From Candidatus Woesearchaeota archaeon (GTDB taxonomy: Archaea; Nanobdellota; Nanobdellia; Woesearchaeales; GW2011-AR4), in NCBI GenBank assembly GCA_016185875.1, contig JACPMS010000042.1, positions 1 through 31,811 on the forward strand: a DNA stretch of 31,811 bases, read 5' to 3'. This document shows, piece by piece, positions 1 to 8,161 of this stretch (position 1 is the stretch's first letter; each line of letters starts with the position of its first letter). A program made the translations under genes and the position numbers. The notes beneath the pieces are model-generated. The model saw only the letters and a program-made list of their open reading frames with translations, was not told the origin of the DNA and searched no databases.

Positions 1-1543
1 TTGCTGAATCTCCTTCAACGCCTTCATGGGTTTGCAGGAATTGAACATAGATGTCGTGCTTCTCCTTCAAATCTTCTCCAAAGTATTTCTTGATTATTGC
101 AGTCACATTTTTTATGGCTTCCTTTGCAATGTCACCGAGCTTTCCAGTTGCTATAATCTCGCTTTCTTTTCCTCCTGGCGTTACTTCTGACTCAATAGGC
201 AGAATAATTCCTGAAAAAGGCGGCACAACTCCAATAACAGCAAGGCCGTTCACCCTTCCAACTCTTTTGCCGCTTGTGACAATAACCTCATATTCTTTCT
301 TTTGCTCGATATATTTGTCAGCCAGCTGCTGCTCAAGGGTCCTTGCAATTTTCTTGGCTCCAACAATGTGTTTTTTCATAACAAGCTTTGATTTTTCTTC
401 CATAGCCATGTCGCCAGCAGCCCTTATCAGGCCGCCAAGCTCCCTTAGCCTTAATGTTAAGTGCCCTTTTCTGTTGGCCCTTCTTCTTGCTTCTTCAACA
501 ATCGCCTCAACAGCTTCCCTGCTGAAATGCGGGATTTTTTTGTCTTTTACAACTTCCTGCGCAACAAAAACAGCAATTTTATCCCTGTTTTCTTCAGTAT
601 CTGGTATAGTTTCCTTCATGTAGACTTCATACCCATAGCCGGAAATCCTGCTTCTTAGCGCAGGATGCATGTGCTTGATTGTTTCAAGGTTGCCTGCAGC
701 GACCATTACAAAATCACACGGCACAGGCTCTGTCCTGACCATTGCGCCTGCGCTCCTCTCGCTCTGCCCGGTAATTGCAAATTTCTTTTCCTGCAAGGAA
801 GACAGCAATTCCTGCTGCGTTGCCGGCTGCAAAGTTGCAATCTCGTCAATAAATAGCACCCCCATATGGGATTTGTGGATCATCCCTGCAACAACCCTTT
901 CATGAGCTGGAGTGCCCAAGCCTCCGCTTTGGAAGGGGTCATGCAAGACATCCCCAAGCAAGGCGCCTGCATGCGCTCCGGTTGCATCATTGAAAGGAGA
1001 CTGTTTTCTCCTGTAATTGTCAACAATAAGCCTTGGTATCTTTACCCTGTTCTCCATTCTTTTGCCCAGGTTGAGGAATATTGCAAATGCAACCAAAAAA
1101 ACAGTGCCTCCCAAAAAGAATGCAGCAAACATTATGTCGGATTTGTAATAAGAGCGCGCCCACCACGGAGCAAACATCGCAATAAGCACCAGAATGAACA
1201 TAATGATGTTCTGGTTCTTGAACATGGTCATGCTTTGCAGCCTTGCCTTTGCTATCAAATCCCTGCCTTGCCCAGCTGGAATTGTCCTTATCAATGGCAT
1301 GTTCTCGTCATTTGGATTTGGGAATGAAACAATGTCGACAAGCTTTTCCATCGGCAAAAGCTCTGCCAAAGCAAAGCCAAGCATTGACTTGCCGGTGCCG
1401 GGCTCGCCAATCAACAGAACATGCCTTCTCTGCTGGGCTGCCTTCTTTACGACTTCAACACCTTCATCCTGGCCTATGACCTGGTCTATGAGCCTTTTAG
1501 GTATCTTTATATCTGCAGTTGAATTGAATTTTAAGCTAGCCAT
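1..1543 (-). CDS. lonB: ATP-dependent membrane protease LonB (3' end cut by window)
   Basis: An archaeal LonB-type AAA+ protease that would unfold and degrade proteins at the inner face of the membrane. 514 codons are visible. In order: Walker A GEPGTGKS (residues 46-53), two membrane segments (about 112-128 and 137-158) inserted between Walker A and Walker B as is typical of archaeal LonB, Walker B GVLFIDE (228-234), the AAA small domain, and the start of the protease domain ending at the catalytic serine motif GDSA (Ser513). The catalytic lysine and the last 100 or so residues lie beyond the window edge. The ATG at 1543 overlaps the 3' end of elp3 by 13 bp, so the two are probably co-transcribed and translationally coupled. 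The identification is firm. Confidence 0.96.
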   Translation of the reverse strand, partial: MASLKFNSTADIKIPKRLIDQVIGQDEGVEVVKKAAQQRRHVLLIGEPGTGKSMLGFALAELLPMEKLVDIVSFPNPNDENMPLIRTIPAGQGRDLIAKARLQSMTMFKNQNIIMFILVLIAMFAPWWARSYYKSDIMFAAFFLGGTVFLVAFAIFLNLGKRMENRVKIPRLIVDNYRRKQSPFNDATGAHAGALLGDVLHDPFQSGGLGTPAHERVVAGMIHKSHMGVLFIDEIATLQPATQQELLSSLQEKKFAITGQSERSAGAMVRTEPVPCDFVMVAAGNLETIKHMHPALRSRISGYGYEVYMKETIPDTEENRDKIAVFVAQEVVKDKKIPHFSREAVEAIVEEARRRANRKGHLTLRLRELGGLIRAAGDMAMEEKSKLVMKKHIVGAKKIARTLEQQLADKYIEQKKEYEVIVTSGKRVGRVNGLAVIGVVPPFSGIILPIESEVTPGGKESEIIATGKLGDIAKEAIKNVTAIIKKYFGEDLKEKHDIYVQFLQTHEGVEGDSA

Positions 1544-3594
1544 CCCGCTATTGTAAGTGTTTGTGCATTTTTAAAGGTTGCGTTTAATTCCTGCAAATCC
1601 TTAACCATATAAACCCCTTCCAATTCGTAGCCAATCTTTCTAAAGTATTCTCTCGCTCCGATTCCAGATAGAATAACCATCTTGTCTTTGCCGTTTTGCC
1701 TTGCAATCTCTTCTGCTTTAATTAAAAGAGACCTTCCTATGCCCTTGTGTTGAAAAGATGCTTCATCTTTTTTTCCAATCTGGACTGACGGGGAAAACAC
1801 ATGCAATTCCCTTATTAATGCAGAATCTTTTGTGATTTCATCCCTTAAAAACTGCGATGGAAACCTCAGCCTGCAAAAGCCAAACAAGACATCATTTGCC
1901 AAATCCTCTGCTGCAATGAAAATTTCTTTTCCTTGAGATGCTTCGTATTCCGTGACTGTTGTTTGGATATTATTAAAATTTATTTTTTTATTGCTTTTAA
2001 TGAAAAATCCAGCTTCCCTGCACCTAATGCATTTGCATTTGATATTTTTTTCAATGCAAATTTTTTCAACATACTGCCTCAAATTTGTTCGGTCAACTCC
2101 GGAAGCTGTCACAAATGTCGGTATGTCCCTTTGAACTCGCATTATCCTGCACCATTTTGGGACATGCTGCTTTGCCCCTGCTATTATTCCTGCTGCTTCT
2201 TTTGTGGTCAATGGAGTGAATTTTCCAGCTTTCCAATCCTCATATAATTTTGTTCCTTCCATCACCATGCAAGGGTAAATCTTCAGCATGTCTGGACGAT
2301 AATCGGGATTTTCAAATAATTGCTTTAAGCCATGCAAATCCATCTCTTTTGTCGTCAGAGGAAGCCCTGGCATATAATGGGCATTAATTTTGAATCCCAA
2401 GTCCTTCAAAATACTTATCGACTCGATGTTGTCATTGACTGTATTGCCCCTGCTAGTTGCTTCAAGAACATCGTCATAAATGCTTTGCACTCCAATTTCA
2501 ACCCTTGTGCACCCCAATTCCAGCATCAAATTCCCATGATAGAGCTTTCCAAAGTCGCTTTTTGTCTCTATAGTCAAGCCGACGCACCTTATAAAAGAAG
2601 TTTCATTTTCTTTCTGCATTTGTTTTAATGTAATATTTTTGTTGTCTTCATTATTTAATTTTTGTTGAATATGTTTAATTGAAGTGGTATTTGGATTTTG
2701 AATCGAATTTTCAATGATGCTTAGTTTTGTATTTTGTTCTGACACATTTATTTCATTTGCATTATTGTACTCTATCTTTCTTAACGCATTAAAATTTTGA
2801 ACATTATTTATTTTAAAAAAATCACCTATAAAAACATCATCTCCAAAAAACAAATACTCCGCTTTTTCCTTAACTTTCAAATTATTTAAATCCAAGTTTT
2901 TGATGTACAATAGTTTTTGCTGGGTTTTTTTAATTCTTTTATCCTCTTCGCTTAATACTCTGGGAAGTTCAAAGAATTTCTTGAATTTCAAAATATCCAG
3001 GTTTCCATCCTTGCTAAAAAACAATCTTGAGAAGTCGTTCATCGCCTTCAGCGCGTATTTGACAAAATATTCCTGATAAGCCTTTGGGAAAAAAGTGAAT
3101 GTCCCGCCCTGAATGATTATTTCAGCCTTGTCCGGCACTCTGCCCATGGCAACATAATGCTCAAGCCTGTTGAACACAATCAGGTAAGGGTCATAACTGT
3201 TTCTTATCGCCCTTCTTGTTGACGGCTCTTTTCCTGTATAGCTTTGGGGAACATTGCCAAATGCAGAGCCAGGCCCGCCAGGGCAGTACGTGCAAGGGCC
3301 GATGCCCTGCATGGTATGGGGGCAAGGATAAGGCTCTGACATCAATGCAATTGGCGCAACCCCGCTTATTGTCCTTACTGGCTTTAGGGAAAGCAGCTCC
3401 TTGAATTTTTCCCTTTCATTATCAGAAGCTGCAAGGTAAATATCGGCATTTTTCGGTATTTGTTTTAAGTTCGCCTTTGACTTATATTTACTCAATATTT
3501 TTAATTTTGTTTGGGTTAATTCATGTTGTGTTTTAATACTATTTTTTTTTAGTTCTTCTAGTATTTCAACACATACTTGTTGGAATTTGTCCAT
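1531..3594 (-). CDS. elp3: Elp3-type tRNA uridine(34) acetyltransferase / radical SAM enzyme with large insertion
   Basis: Elp3 uses a radical SAM domain and a GNAT acetyltransferase domain to begin carboxymethyl modification of wobble uridine in tRNA. The [4Fe-4S] cysteines are C91-x9-C101-x2-C104. A linker zinc-type motif CKCIRC lies near residues 520-525, and the acetyl-CoA loop QHKGIGRS is at 615-622. At 687 residues the protein is about 130 longer than usual archaeal Elp3 (roughly 520-550). The excess is an Asn/Lys-rich stretch at about residues 195-333, between the GGTFTFFP region and the conserved RCVGLTIET strand. A TATA box at 3616-3627 puts the transcription start almost on the ATG, so the mRNA is probably leaderless. 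lonB overlaps its 3' end. Confidence 0.95.
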   Translation of the reverse strand: MDKFQQVCVEILEELKKNSIKTQHELTQTKLKILSKYKSKANLKQIPKNADIYLAASDNEREKFKELLSLKPVRTISGVAPIALMSEPYPCPHTMQGIGPCTYCPGGPGSAFGNVPQSYTGKEPSTRRAIRNSYDPYLIVFNRLEHYVAMGRVPDKAEIIIQGGTFTFFPKAYQEYFVKYALKAMNDFSRLFFSKDGNLDILKFKKFFELPRVLSEEDKRIKKTQQKLLYIKNLDLNNLKVKEKAEYLFFGDDVFIGDFFKINNVQNFNALRKIEYNNANEINVSEQNTKLSIIENSIQNPNTTSIKHIQQKLNNEDNKNITLKQMQKENETSFIRCVGLTIETKSDFGKLYHGNLMLELGCTRVEIGVQSIYDDVLEATSRGNTVNDNIESISILKDLGFKINAHYMPGLPLTTKEMDLHGLKQLFENPDYRPDMLKIYPCMVMEGTKLYEDWKAGKFTPLTTKEAAGIIAGAKQHVPKWCRIMRVQRDIPTFVTASGVDRTNLRQYVEKICIEKNIKCKCIRCREAGFFIKSNKKINFNNIQTTVTEYEASQGKEIFIAAEDLANDVLFGFCRLRFPSQFLRDEITKDSALIRELHVFSPSVQIGKKDEASFQHKGIGRSLLIKAEEIARQNGKDKMVILSGIGAREYFRKIGYELEGVYMVKDLQELNATFKNAQTLTIAGWLA

Positions 3595-3615
3595 AAATCA
3601 TAGGATTAAATTTTT

Positions 3616-3627
3616 GATATATAAATG
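3616..3627 (-). promoter_or_regulatory. TATA box of elp3
   Basis: On the minus strand the sequence reads CATTTATATATC, about 25 bp before the elp3 start codon, the normal archaeal TATA-to-start-site distance for a nearly leaderless transcript. Confidence 0.6.
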
Positions 3628-3649
3628 TTCACTTAATGCCATGGCTAAA

Positions 3650-4228
3650 CTAAATATTGTTTCCAATGATAAGAATAACAAAAATCCCAGCAGTATTCAA
3701 AATATAGGAGATAACAGAAAATATTTTCATTGAAATTGTTTTGGAAGCAACCAATAACGAAACTCCAATTTCGTCTGGTAACGGAGAAGCGATTATAAAA
3801 CCAGCTAAAACAGGTACAAGATATTTTTTAAAGATATTGGGAGTTTTGTGATTCAAATACAAAACAATTTTTTCTTTTGACAATTTTTTAAGTTCAGTAT
3901 CTAAGGAATATCTAACAAACATAAAAATAATCAAGTCCCCTGTTAAAGCGCCGAAGCCGCCAATAATGCCGGCTAAAAGAATATTTTGCTCTTTTGCTAA
4001 AATCAATAAGATGGCTGTTGCTGGCGCTGCAGTAAAACCATAAGCAAATAATGCGCCAGCCAAAAATGTGCCAACGTAACCGATTGAAATGATAAAATTG
4101 TGAAATGGTTGGTAATTCCTTTCATAGAATAAAAGGTATGCAATCATGAAAGTTATAATCAATAATAAAAATTTAGGATATTTTATTAATAGTCTATTTA
4201 CAGAATTTTTATTCCTGTTTTTAATCAT
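3650..4228 (-). CDS. Integral membrane protein, VTT/DedA-like
   Basis: A 192-residue polytopic membrane protein with an N-terminal anchor (about residues 18-36) and several further hydrophobic segments. The GYVGTFLAGAL segment, a GALTGDLIIFMFVR segment and the polar re-entrant-like ASPLPDEIG resemble the VTT/DedA (SNARE-associated Golgi) superfamily, whose members act in lipid scrambling or membrane homeostasis. The resemblance is by motif only and I cannot assign a substrate. It starts 17 bp after the stop of the upstream P-type ATPase on the same strand, so it likely belongs to that operon. Alternative: an unrelated small multi-pass membrane protein. Confidence 0.55.
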   Translation of the reverse strand: MIKNRNKNSVNRLLIKYPKFLLLIITFMIAYLLFYERNYQPFHNFIISIGYVGTFLAGALFAYGFTAAPATAILLILAKEQNILLAGIIGGFGALTGDLIIFMFVRYSLDTELKKLSKEKIVLYLNHKTPNIFKKYLVPVLAGFIIASPLPDEIGVSLLVASKTISMKIFSVISYILNTAGIFVILIIGNNI

Positions 4229-4245
4229 TTTGTTTTTTATTTTTT

Positions 4246-6870
4246 CTAAGCTTCTATTAGCTCTTTTTTTGATTTAATGTATTTTGATATCTCAATTGTA
4301 ATCGCCCCAATACTTGATACCAATACTATGAAAATAAACTCAAAAATGCTTAATGGCGACATATCCAAAAACTTTCCAAAGGAAGGAATAAATATCGAGG
4401 TAACAACCACACTAAATGAGCTTAAAACTGCCAAAATCAAAAATTTATTTTTGAAGATCCCTACTTTGACTGCAGGATAAATTGTTGAGCGTGAGGCAAA
4501 TGCTTGATAAAGCTCAAACATGCTAATTGTTAGAAAGGTTGCTGTCTGTGCCTGAAAAAGATTTTCTTTTATAAAATAAAACCAGCTGAAAATTAATAAA
4601 GCAGTAATAGTCATAACAATTGGATAATATACAAGAAATGGGTTAAGCCCTTTGAATATCGGCTCGTCTTGTTTGCGCGGCTTTCTTGACATTGCATTTG
4701 GTTCGTAAGGGTCGGCACTTAATGCAAGGGCAGGCAAACCGTCTGTAACGAGGTTGATAAGCAATATCTGAGTAGCTGTTAATGGCAAAGGAAGTCCAAA
4801 AATAATTCCAAGGAATATTATTAGAACTTCGCCTATATTGCCTGATAGAAGAAAACCAATGTATTTTCTTATGTTATCATATACACCACGTCCTTCTTCA
4901 ACTGCATTTACTATAGATGCAAAATTGTCATCTGTTAATATCATTGCGCTTGCTTCCTTGCTCACATCGGTCCCTGTAATTCCCATTGCAATTCCAATAT
5001 CAGCTTTCTTTAATGCAGGTGCATCGTTTACGCCATCGCCAGTCATCGCAACAATATGTCCTTTTTTCTTCAATGCATCAACTATCTTTATCTTGTGCTC
5101 CGGATTTACTCTGGCGTATATTGAAATGTCCGCAACCCAGTCATCAAGATTTTTTATTTCATCAAGCTGCTGCCCATTTATAACTTTCCCGCTTAATCCA
5201 ATTTCTTTTGCAACAGCCCTTGCAGTTATTTCATGATCCCCCGTAATCATGATTACTTTAATGCCTGCTTTTTTGCATTTCTCAATGGCTATTTTTACCT
5301 CTTCTCTTGGAGGGTCAATCATTCCCTGCAATCCTGCAAAGATAAGGTTTTTTTCAGGATCTTTATCAGTAACAATGGTCTTGTAAGCAAAACCAAGGAC
5401 CCTTAACGCTTCATCAGCAAATTCTTTGTTTGTTTCAAGAATCTCTCTTTTCATTTCTTCGGTTAATTTCTCGGTCATTCCATTTATGCAGATATAATTG
5501 CACTGCTTTAGCACAACTTCAGGGGCGCCTTTGACAAAAGCAATTTTTTCGCCATGATGCTTATGCACAGTTGTCATCATCTTTCTTTCGCTTGTGAATT
5601 CTATTTCTTCAACCCTGGGCCACTCTAATTCCAAGTCTTCTTTCATTAAGCCAGCCTTTGCGGCGCTTACAATCAAACACCCTTCAGTCGGGTCGCCAAT
5701 CAAGTTGCTGTCTTTTAGCTCAGCATTGTTGTTTAAAGCGCCAATTCTCAAGAGAAACTCTACCTCATCAAATCCAATTTGCTTGTTTTTATACAAGAAT
5801 TGCCCTTTTGTTTCATAGCCTGTCCCGGTAACTTCAACAACTTTGCCATTGACGAATAATTTTTTAACCGTCATCTCATTTGCTGTTAATGTGCCTGTCT
5901 TGTCAGTGCATATGACGGTTGTAGAGCCAAGAGTTTCAACGCTTGGCAATCTTCTTACCAGCGCATTTCGCTTAAGCATTCTTTGCGTGCCTAATGCGAG
6001 AGCCATGGTGACAATTGCAAGCAAAGCCTCTGGAATTGCAGCTACCGCTACAGCAACGGCAACTATCAAATTATCGAGCAAAGATTTTTCTTGAAAGATG
6101 CTTGCAACAGCAAAAATTATAACTGCAATTGCCATCACAACTTTCCCAATCAATTTTCCAAGATCATCCATCTTCTTTTGCAAAGGAGTAGGCTCAGGCT
6201 TAACCTCTTCCATCATAGTTGCTATTTTGCCAATTTCTGTTTGCATTCCTGTTGTTATAACAACAGCTTTTGCCCTTCCGCTAACAACAATAGTACTAGA
6301 AAATACAATATTCTTCATGTCAGCAATTGGAATTTTTTCCGGCAGAGCATCCGTGTTTTTCTTTACCGGCTGCGACTCGCCTGTCAAAGCAGCTTCCTGC
6401 GTTTGAAAATTGATTGCCTCAAATAATCGCGCATCAGCTGGAACTTTATCGCCTGTTTCCAGAACAATGATGTCGCCTGGCGCAATTTGCCTTGCATCAA
6501 CCTCCTTTTTTTGGCCATCTCTGATTACGGTTGCTTTTAGCGAAGCGAGTTTTTTCAAAGCCTCAATTGACTTTTCTGCGCGGTACTCCAGAATAAAACC
6601 CAAAACTGAAATTAGAATAATTATTACTAGAATTACAATAGCGTCAATGTATTCTTTAAGAAAAGCAGATATAATTGTCGCTGCAATCAAAATCCACACT
6701 ACAACGCTATTAAACTGCTCAATGAAAATTTTCAGGGGAGAAATCCTTTTTTCTTCCTTAATTTCATTTAAGCCGTATTGCTTCAGCCTTTCATCTGCCT
6801 CTGGCTGGGAAATGCCTTTATCTGTTACCTTTAATTCTTTGAAAACTTCGCTTATTGGTTTGTGGTGCAT
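4246..6870 (-). CDS. P-type cation ATPase, Ca2+ (PII/SERCA-PMR1) type
   Basis: An 874-residue P2-type cation pump that exports cations at the cost of ATP. It has an N-terminal cation-ATPase domain, the actuator motif TGES (163-166), the phosphorylation motif DKTGTLT with Asp323, the hinge motif TGDGVNDAPAL, and about ten membrane helices. Residues matching Ca2+ site II of SERCA are present: the glutamate of PEALL in helix 4 (280-284), Asn and Glu of SGNIGEV in helix 5, and NLVTDG in helix 6. The usual PEGLP motif is altered to PEALL. Calcium is therefore the best guess, but Mn2+ or another divalent ion is possible. The gene begins 4 bp after the stop of the small Cys-rich gene at 6875-7210, which points to an operon. 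Confidence 0.93.
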   Translation of the reverse strand: MHHKPISEVFKELKVTDKGISQPEADERLKQYGLNEIKEEKRISPLKIFIEQFNSVVVWILIAATIISAFLKEYIDAIVILVIIILISVLGFILEYRAEKSIEALKKLASLKATVIRDGQKKEVDARQIAPGDIIVLETGDKVPADARLFEAINFQTQEAALTGESQPVKKNTDALPEKIPIADMKNIVFSSTIVVSGRAKAVVITTGMQTEIGKIATMMEEVKPEPTPLQKKMDDLGKLIGKVVMAIAVIIFAVASIFQEKSLLDNLIVAVAVAVAAIPEALLAIVTMALALGTQRMLKRNALVRRLPSVETLGSTTVICTDKTGTLTANEMTVKKLFVNGKVVEVTGTGYETKGQFLYKNKQIGFDEVEFLLRIGALNNNAELKDSNLIGDPTEGCLIVSAAKAGLMKEDLELEWPRVEEIEFTSERKMMTTVHKHHGEKIAFVKGAPEVVLKQCNYICINGMTEKLTEEMKREILETNKEFADEALRVLGFAYKTIVTDKDPEKNLIFAGLQGMIDPPREEVKIAIEKCKKAGIKVIMITGDHEITARAVAKEIGLSGKVINGQQLDEIKNLDDWVADISIYARVNPEHKIKIVDALKKKGHIVAMTGDGVNDAPALKKADIGIAMGITGTDVSKEASAMILTDDNFASIVNAVEEGRGVYDNIRKYIGFLLSGNIGEVLIIFLGIIFGLPLPLTATQILLINLVTDGLPALALSADPYEPNAMSRKPRKQDEPIFKGLNPFLVYYPIVMTITALLIFSWFYFIKENLFQAQTATFLTISMFELYQAFASRSTIYPAVKVGIFKNKFLILAVLSSFSVVVTSIFIPSFGKFLDMSPLSIFEFIFIVLVSSIGAITIEISKYIKSKKELIEA

Positions 6871-6874
6871 TGTA

Positions 6875-7210
6875 TCAGAAATAACCGCTCTTGCTCACGT
6901 TGTCCTCCTTCGGCTTTGTTTTCATGTCCTTCAATTTTATCATGAAATATTCCAGGCAGTCCAGGCCGCAGAAGCTTGCCTTCTTCTTGAAGTCGTCAGG
7001 CCCGAATACCAAAGTGTAGTTGTTTGTCTTGTAAAAGTCCAAGTCATTCGAGCATGTTGCGCATACTTTCTCGTGCTCTTTCAGCTTCCTTTTAATTTTT
7101 TCTTCCAGCAATCTTTTTAAGGTTATTGCTCCTGTGTCCAAGTCGCTCTTGAAGCGCATCAATTCATTGTAATCCAGTATTTCTATTACCTCTTCAAATC
7201 TTCTGCTCAT
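6875..7210 (-). CDS. Small Cys-rich (zinc-ribbon-like) protein of unknown function
   Basis: A 111-residue soluble, charged protein with a CATC pair and, about 40 residues later, a CGLDC pair, which together could hold one zinc ion. The rest is predicted helical with many Lys and Glu residues. I do not recognise the family. The start is placed at the ATG of MSRRFEE because GGTGAG, an archaeal ribosome binding site, lies just upstream. An in-frame GTG nine bases earlier falls inside that site. It is the first gene of an apparent operon with the Ca2+-type ATPase and the VTT-like protein, so it may be accessory to them, but no functional link can be shown. Confidence 0.75.
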   Translation of the reverse strand: MSRRFEEVIEILDYNELMRFKSDLDTGAITLKRLLEEKIKRKLKEHEKVCATCSNDLDFYKTNNYTLVFGPDDFKKKASFCGLDCLEYFMIKLKDMKTKPKEDNVSKSGYF

Positions 7211-7346
7211 CTGCCTCACCTTTTTTCAATAATTTTTTAGTTTATGCTGATTGTTATTGCAAGGGTTACAGCAATTTTCCTGCTTGAAATCCCGCACGGC
7301 GCGCTATTTTTTTATTCTGCCATCAAATTTTATACAACAAAATTCA

Positions 7347-7517
7347 CTATTTTCCTCCTGCCATTTCCTCAAATTTTACGTACCATTTGTTTGCCTCTTC
7401 ATCATAGGCAAAAACAACATTGTATTTCCTGCTCTTGTCAAGCGCAAACAGAAGAGGCATTGGGATTGTAGTCTCGTAGCTAGAGCCGCGCTTGTAGAGC
7501 TTTCTTTTGAACTCCAT
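7347..7517 (-). CDS. AbrB/SpoVT-like DNA-binding domain protein
   Basis: A 56-residue protein beginning MEFKRKLYKRG. The pattern of basic start, short strand, TTIPMPLL segment and C-terminal strand WYVKFE fits the swapped-hairpin AbrB/MazE/SpoVT fold, which binds DNA as a dimer, often as an autoregulating antitoxin or global repressor. No toxin gene lies beside it. A strong TATA box (7547-7559) sits about 30 bp upstream of the ATG. It is transcribed away from the gene pair starting at 7759, with an operator-like repeat block between them, so it could bind that block; this is inference. Confidence 0.7.
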   Translation of the reverse strand: MEFKRKLYKRGSSYETTIPMPLLFALDKSRKYNVVFAYDEEANKWYVKFEEMAGGK

Positions 7518-7546
7518 TTTTCTTATTTTTTTACTTATTCTAATAC

Positions 7547-7559
7547 TTATATATAAATT
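7547..7559 (-). promoter_or_regulatory. TATA box of the AbrB-like gene
   Basis: On the minus strand the sequence reads AATTTATATATAAG. It lies about 30 bp before the start codon at 7517, so the leader would be short. Confidence 0.55.
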
Positions 7560-7641
7560 TTGCTATTTAAATTTCCAAAACAGGCAAGAAATATACTTAT
7601 TTTATAACTTATTTAAATACTTATTCAATTTGAGAAAAGTT

Positions 7642-7728
7642 TTGTCGCCTTTAGTGGACTTAATCATATTTTTTACCTCTTGTCGCATTAGTGGACTTTG
7701 TTAAAACAAAGCGACAGTTTTATATATT
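7642..7728 (+). promoter_or_regulatory. Operator-like direct and inverted repeats plus TATA box
   Basis: Two near-identical copies, TTGTCGCCTTTAGTGGACTT (7642-7661) and TTGTCGCATTAGTGGACTT (7680-7698), are spaced 38 bp apart. The second runs into a perfect inverted repeat, CTTTGTT-AA-AACAAAG (7696-7711). An inverted GCGACA half-site follows at 7711-7716. A TATA box (TTTATATATT, about 7719-7728) comes next, about 30-40 bp before the ATG at 7759. The arrangement looks like a repressor or activator site controlling the small genes downstream. The regulator is unknown; the AbrB-like protein encoded next door is a candidate. Confidence 0.55.
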
Positions 7729-7758
7729 GGATGATATTTAAGAATCCTTCTTAACAAA

Positions 7759-7917
7759 ATGATAACAAAAACAAAATCAAAGGATTGGGTAGATGCATTG
7801 TTTCAAAATGTAGATGAGTTAAAAAGTGGAGATGATGATATTAGCTGGATTTTTGAATTTTTAGGCTGGAGTAAATATGGGAAAAGAGGCAGAAGAGGAA
7901 CCAAAAGTAATTGGTAA
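7759..7917 (+). CDS. Small hypothetical protein, first of an overlapping pair
   Basis: A 52-residue open frame starting MITKTKSKDW, acidic and Trp-rich in the middle and basic at the end (GKRGRRGTK). It is the first ATG after a TATA box with an operator-like repeat region. Its last 41 bp overlap the next gene in a +1 frame. Either this is a bicistronic pair, or a single-base indel in the GGGAAAA run near 7878-7884 has split one gene of about 120 codons. The second gene has its own GGAG about eight bases before its ATG, which favours two genes. Function unknown. Confidence 0.5.
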   Translation: MITKTKSKDWVDALFQNVDELKSGDDDISWIFEFLGWSKYGKRGRRGTKSNW

Positions 7918-8122
7918 ATTTGCTTTAGGGATTCTTTTATGCAGATATTCTAATGGAAAAGTTGAATTTCGATTTCAAAGCAAAAATCAGAATATTCCAA
8001 TTGAAATAATTTTAACACAAGTAAGGGCTTGGTTGCGAAATCAGGAAAATATGTATTTTGATAACTTTGACAAGCATACTCCTCATTCTCAAGGAGATTT
8101 TCCTGATGAAGATGAAAAGTAA
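7877..8122 (+). CDS. Small hypothetical protein, second of an overlapping pair
   Basis: An 81-residue soluble protein with an acidic start (MGKEAEEEP), a central beta-rich segment and an acidic end. No transmembrane segment and no recognisable family. A GGAG sequence eight bases before the ATG supports this start. It overlaps the previous frame by 41 bp, a layout common in small two-gene modules such as toxin-antitoxin pairs, but neither product matches a toxin or antitoxin I know. dtdA starts 39 bp further on. Confidence 0.6.
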   Translation: MGKEAEEEPKVIGKFALGILLCRYSNGKVEFRFQSKNQNIPIEIILTQVRAWLRNQENMYFDNFDKHTPHSQGDFPDEDEK

Positions 8123-8161
8123 AAGGACAAAAATCAATCCATACGACCTTATTTTTATAGA

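Noticed and set aside
1..1556. Several plus-strand open frames across the lonB region
   Set aside because: They are antisense to a continuous, motif-complete Lon protease frame.
7220..7345. Possible box C/D sRNA or structured leader between the AbrB-like gene and the Cys-rich gene
   Set aside because: CTGA and TGATG-like fragments occur, but not in the order or spacing of C, D', C' and D boxes; only a TATA-like TGTATAAAAT and a leader of about 95 nt can be supported.
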